From: Variovorax paradoxus
GTDB taxonomy: Bacteria > Pseudomonadota > Gammaproteobacteria > Burkholderiales > Burkholderiaceae_C
DNA: 64,000 bases
Assembly: GCF_022009635.1 (NCBI RefSeq)
Contig: NZ_CP091716.1
Span: 4,417,001 to 4,481,000 of the forward strand
Direction of reading: 5' to 3'
Shown here: piece by piece, positions 63,143 to 64,000 of the stretch
How the letters are laid out: each line of letters begins with the position of its first letter
Numbering within the stretch: position 1 is the stretch's first letter
Program-made: the position numbers and the translations under genes
Notes under the pieces: model-generated
What the model was told of the DNA's origin: nothing
What the model saw: the letters and a program-made list of their open reading frames with translations, nothing else
Database searches by the model: none

Positions 63143-63457
63143 ATGCCGATCGCAAATTCAGCGAATTCCCAGCCGCACCACCGCCCCGGATGGCGCACCG
63201 CCGCGCTGATCTACACGGTCGCGGGAACGGTATGCATCCTCGGCTGCGCACTGGTGCCGGAGAGCGACGTGGGCATGCTCGTGGCCATCGCGGGCGGACT
63301 GCCGTGGTCGCTGAGCCTGCTGACGCTGGGGCTGTCGCCGGGCGTGGCGCACACGGCGCTGCTGATGCTCACCGGCAGCTGGGCGGTCAATGCCGCGCTG
63401 CTGTGGTGGCTGGCGCTGCGGAGGCCGGGCCACCATTCGCCGTCGCACCCGGCCTGA
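63143..63457 (+). CDS. Small membrane protein of unknown function
   Basis: A 104-residue protein with three hydrophobic helices (LIYTVAGTVCILGCALV, MLVAIAGGLPWSLSLLTLGL, ALLMLTGSWAVNAALLWWLA). There is no recognised domain. It lies 79 bp after the amidase and converges on the FAH-family gene. Confidence 0.6.
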   Translation: MPIANSANSQPHHRPGWRTAALIYTVAGTVCILGCALVPESDVGMLVAIAGGLPWSLSLLTLGLSPGVAHTALLMLTGSWAVNAALLWWLALRRPGHHSPSHPA

Positions 63458-63478
63458 GCCGGCGGCCCTGGAGAAATA

Positions 63479-64000
63479 TCAGCCGCGCGGCTCGTCGGCC
63501 ACCGGGTTCGAGAGCAGGCCGACGCCTTCGATTTCCACCTCGCACACGTCGCCGGCCTTCATGAAGACCTGCGGATTGCGCGCCAACCCCACGCCCGATG
63601 GCGTGCCCGCGATGATGATGTCGCCCGGCTGCAGCGCGAAGGGCTCGGAGCACACCGACACCAGCGTGGCCACGTCGAAGATCATGTCGCGCGTGTTGGC
63701 GTCCTGCAGCACGGTGCCGTTCAAGCGGGTCTGCAGCCGCAGGCCGGCGGCGCCCGCGGGCAGTTCGTCGGCGGTGACGAACTCGGGGCCGAAGGAGCCC
63801 GAGCGGTCGAAGTTCTTGCCCATCATCCATTGCGCGGACTTGAACTGGTAGTCGCGGATCGAGCCGTCGTTGAACACCGAATAGCCGGCCACGTGGTTCA
63901 GCGCCTCGCCCTTCGAGATGTAGCGCCCGGCCTTGCCGATGACGACGAGCAGCTCGCCCTCGTAGTCGAACTGCGTCGACACGTGCGGGCGCACGATGGG
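63479..64000 (-). CDS. Fumarylacetoacetate hydrolase family protein, 5' part cut by window edge
   Basis: The C-terminal 173 residues are present and the frame runs off the window. Motifs: FDYEGELLVVIGKAGR (metal Glu and Asp region), NDGSIRDYQF, GKNFDRSGSFGPEFVT and GTPSGVGLARNP. The family cleaves C-C bonds of 1,3-diketo or related acids, or hydrates or decarboxylates them. Its position beside the amidase suggests a late step of the same pathway, which is inference. Confidence 0.88.
   Translation of the reverse strand, partial: PIVRPHVSTQFDYEGELLVVIGKAGRYISKGEALNHVAGYSVFNDGSIRDYQFKSAQWMMGKNFDRSGSFGPEFVTADELPAGAAGLRLQTRLNGTVLQDANTRDMIFDVATLVSVCSEPFALQPGDIIIAGTPSGVGLARNPQVFMKAGDVCEVEIEGVGLLSNPVADEPRG

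Overview
The window is a high-GC stretch of a betaproteobacterial chromosome. AddAB-type recombination genes, the recR/ybaB/dnaX block, the pst-pho cluster next to ppx and ppk, and the general look of the proteins point to Burkholderiales, most likely Comamonadaceae close to Variovorax. The organism call is inference from gene content; no rRNA gene is present.

0-9 kb: a truncated LtrA-like membrane protein, a three-gene NitT/TauT-type ABC importer, a MAPEG protein, then recR, ybaB and dnaX (all minus strand). dnaX carries a run of nine A with stop codons directly behind it in both other frames, which looks like a tau/gamma recoding site. The small SRP RNA (ffs) follows on the plus strand. 7.3-21 kb: an addB-addA-flavoprotein operon with ATGA overlaps (minus), then trxA, rho, an oxidoreductase, rpmE2 (bL31 type B), a polytopic glycosyltransferase-like protein and a MATE exporter.

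21-35.3 kb: phosphate homeostasis. pstS-pstC-pstA-pstB-phoU-phoB-phoR run on the minus strand. ppx diverges from pstS, and sixA, ppk and an OlsB-like ornithine-lipid acyltransferase follow. Pho-box-like arrays (GTCAY-type units every 11 bp) lie before pstS, ppx, ppk and olsB, so uptake, polyphosphate turnover and membrane-lipid remodelling are probably one PhoB regulon. A cNMP-domain/thioredoxin-reductase-like fusion and a UBP-type zinc-finger protein close this part.

35.4-48.3 kb: an accessory, partly decayed region next to the 3' end of tRNA-Arg(UCU). It holds a broken superinfection-immunity-like gene, a polysaccharide deacetylase, a diverged duplication of a NinX-like phage gene with its convergent partner, a membrane glycosyltransferase-like protein, an overlapping spanin-like pair (Rz/Rz1), a phage repressor fragment, several small secreted proteins or lipoproteins, a complete IS3-family element with GGG target duplications, a truncated IS3 remnant and pieces resembling tRNA 3' ends. 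I see no integrase.

48.3-64 kb: tRNA-Arg, tRNA-Pro, a GST, three small hypothetical genes, then a compact minus-strand cluster of about 11 kb: NMT1/THI5-like binding protein, ATPase, two permeases, class II aldolase-like protein, TauD/TfdA dioxygenase, GntR regulator, SDR, aminotransferase, alpha/beta hydrolase, M20 amidohydrolase and bicupin. A divergent amidase and a partial fumarylacetoacetate-hydrolase-family gene flank it. It appears to import and degrade a nitrogen-containing organic compound that I cannot name from sequence alone.
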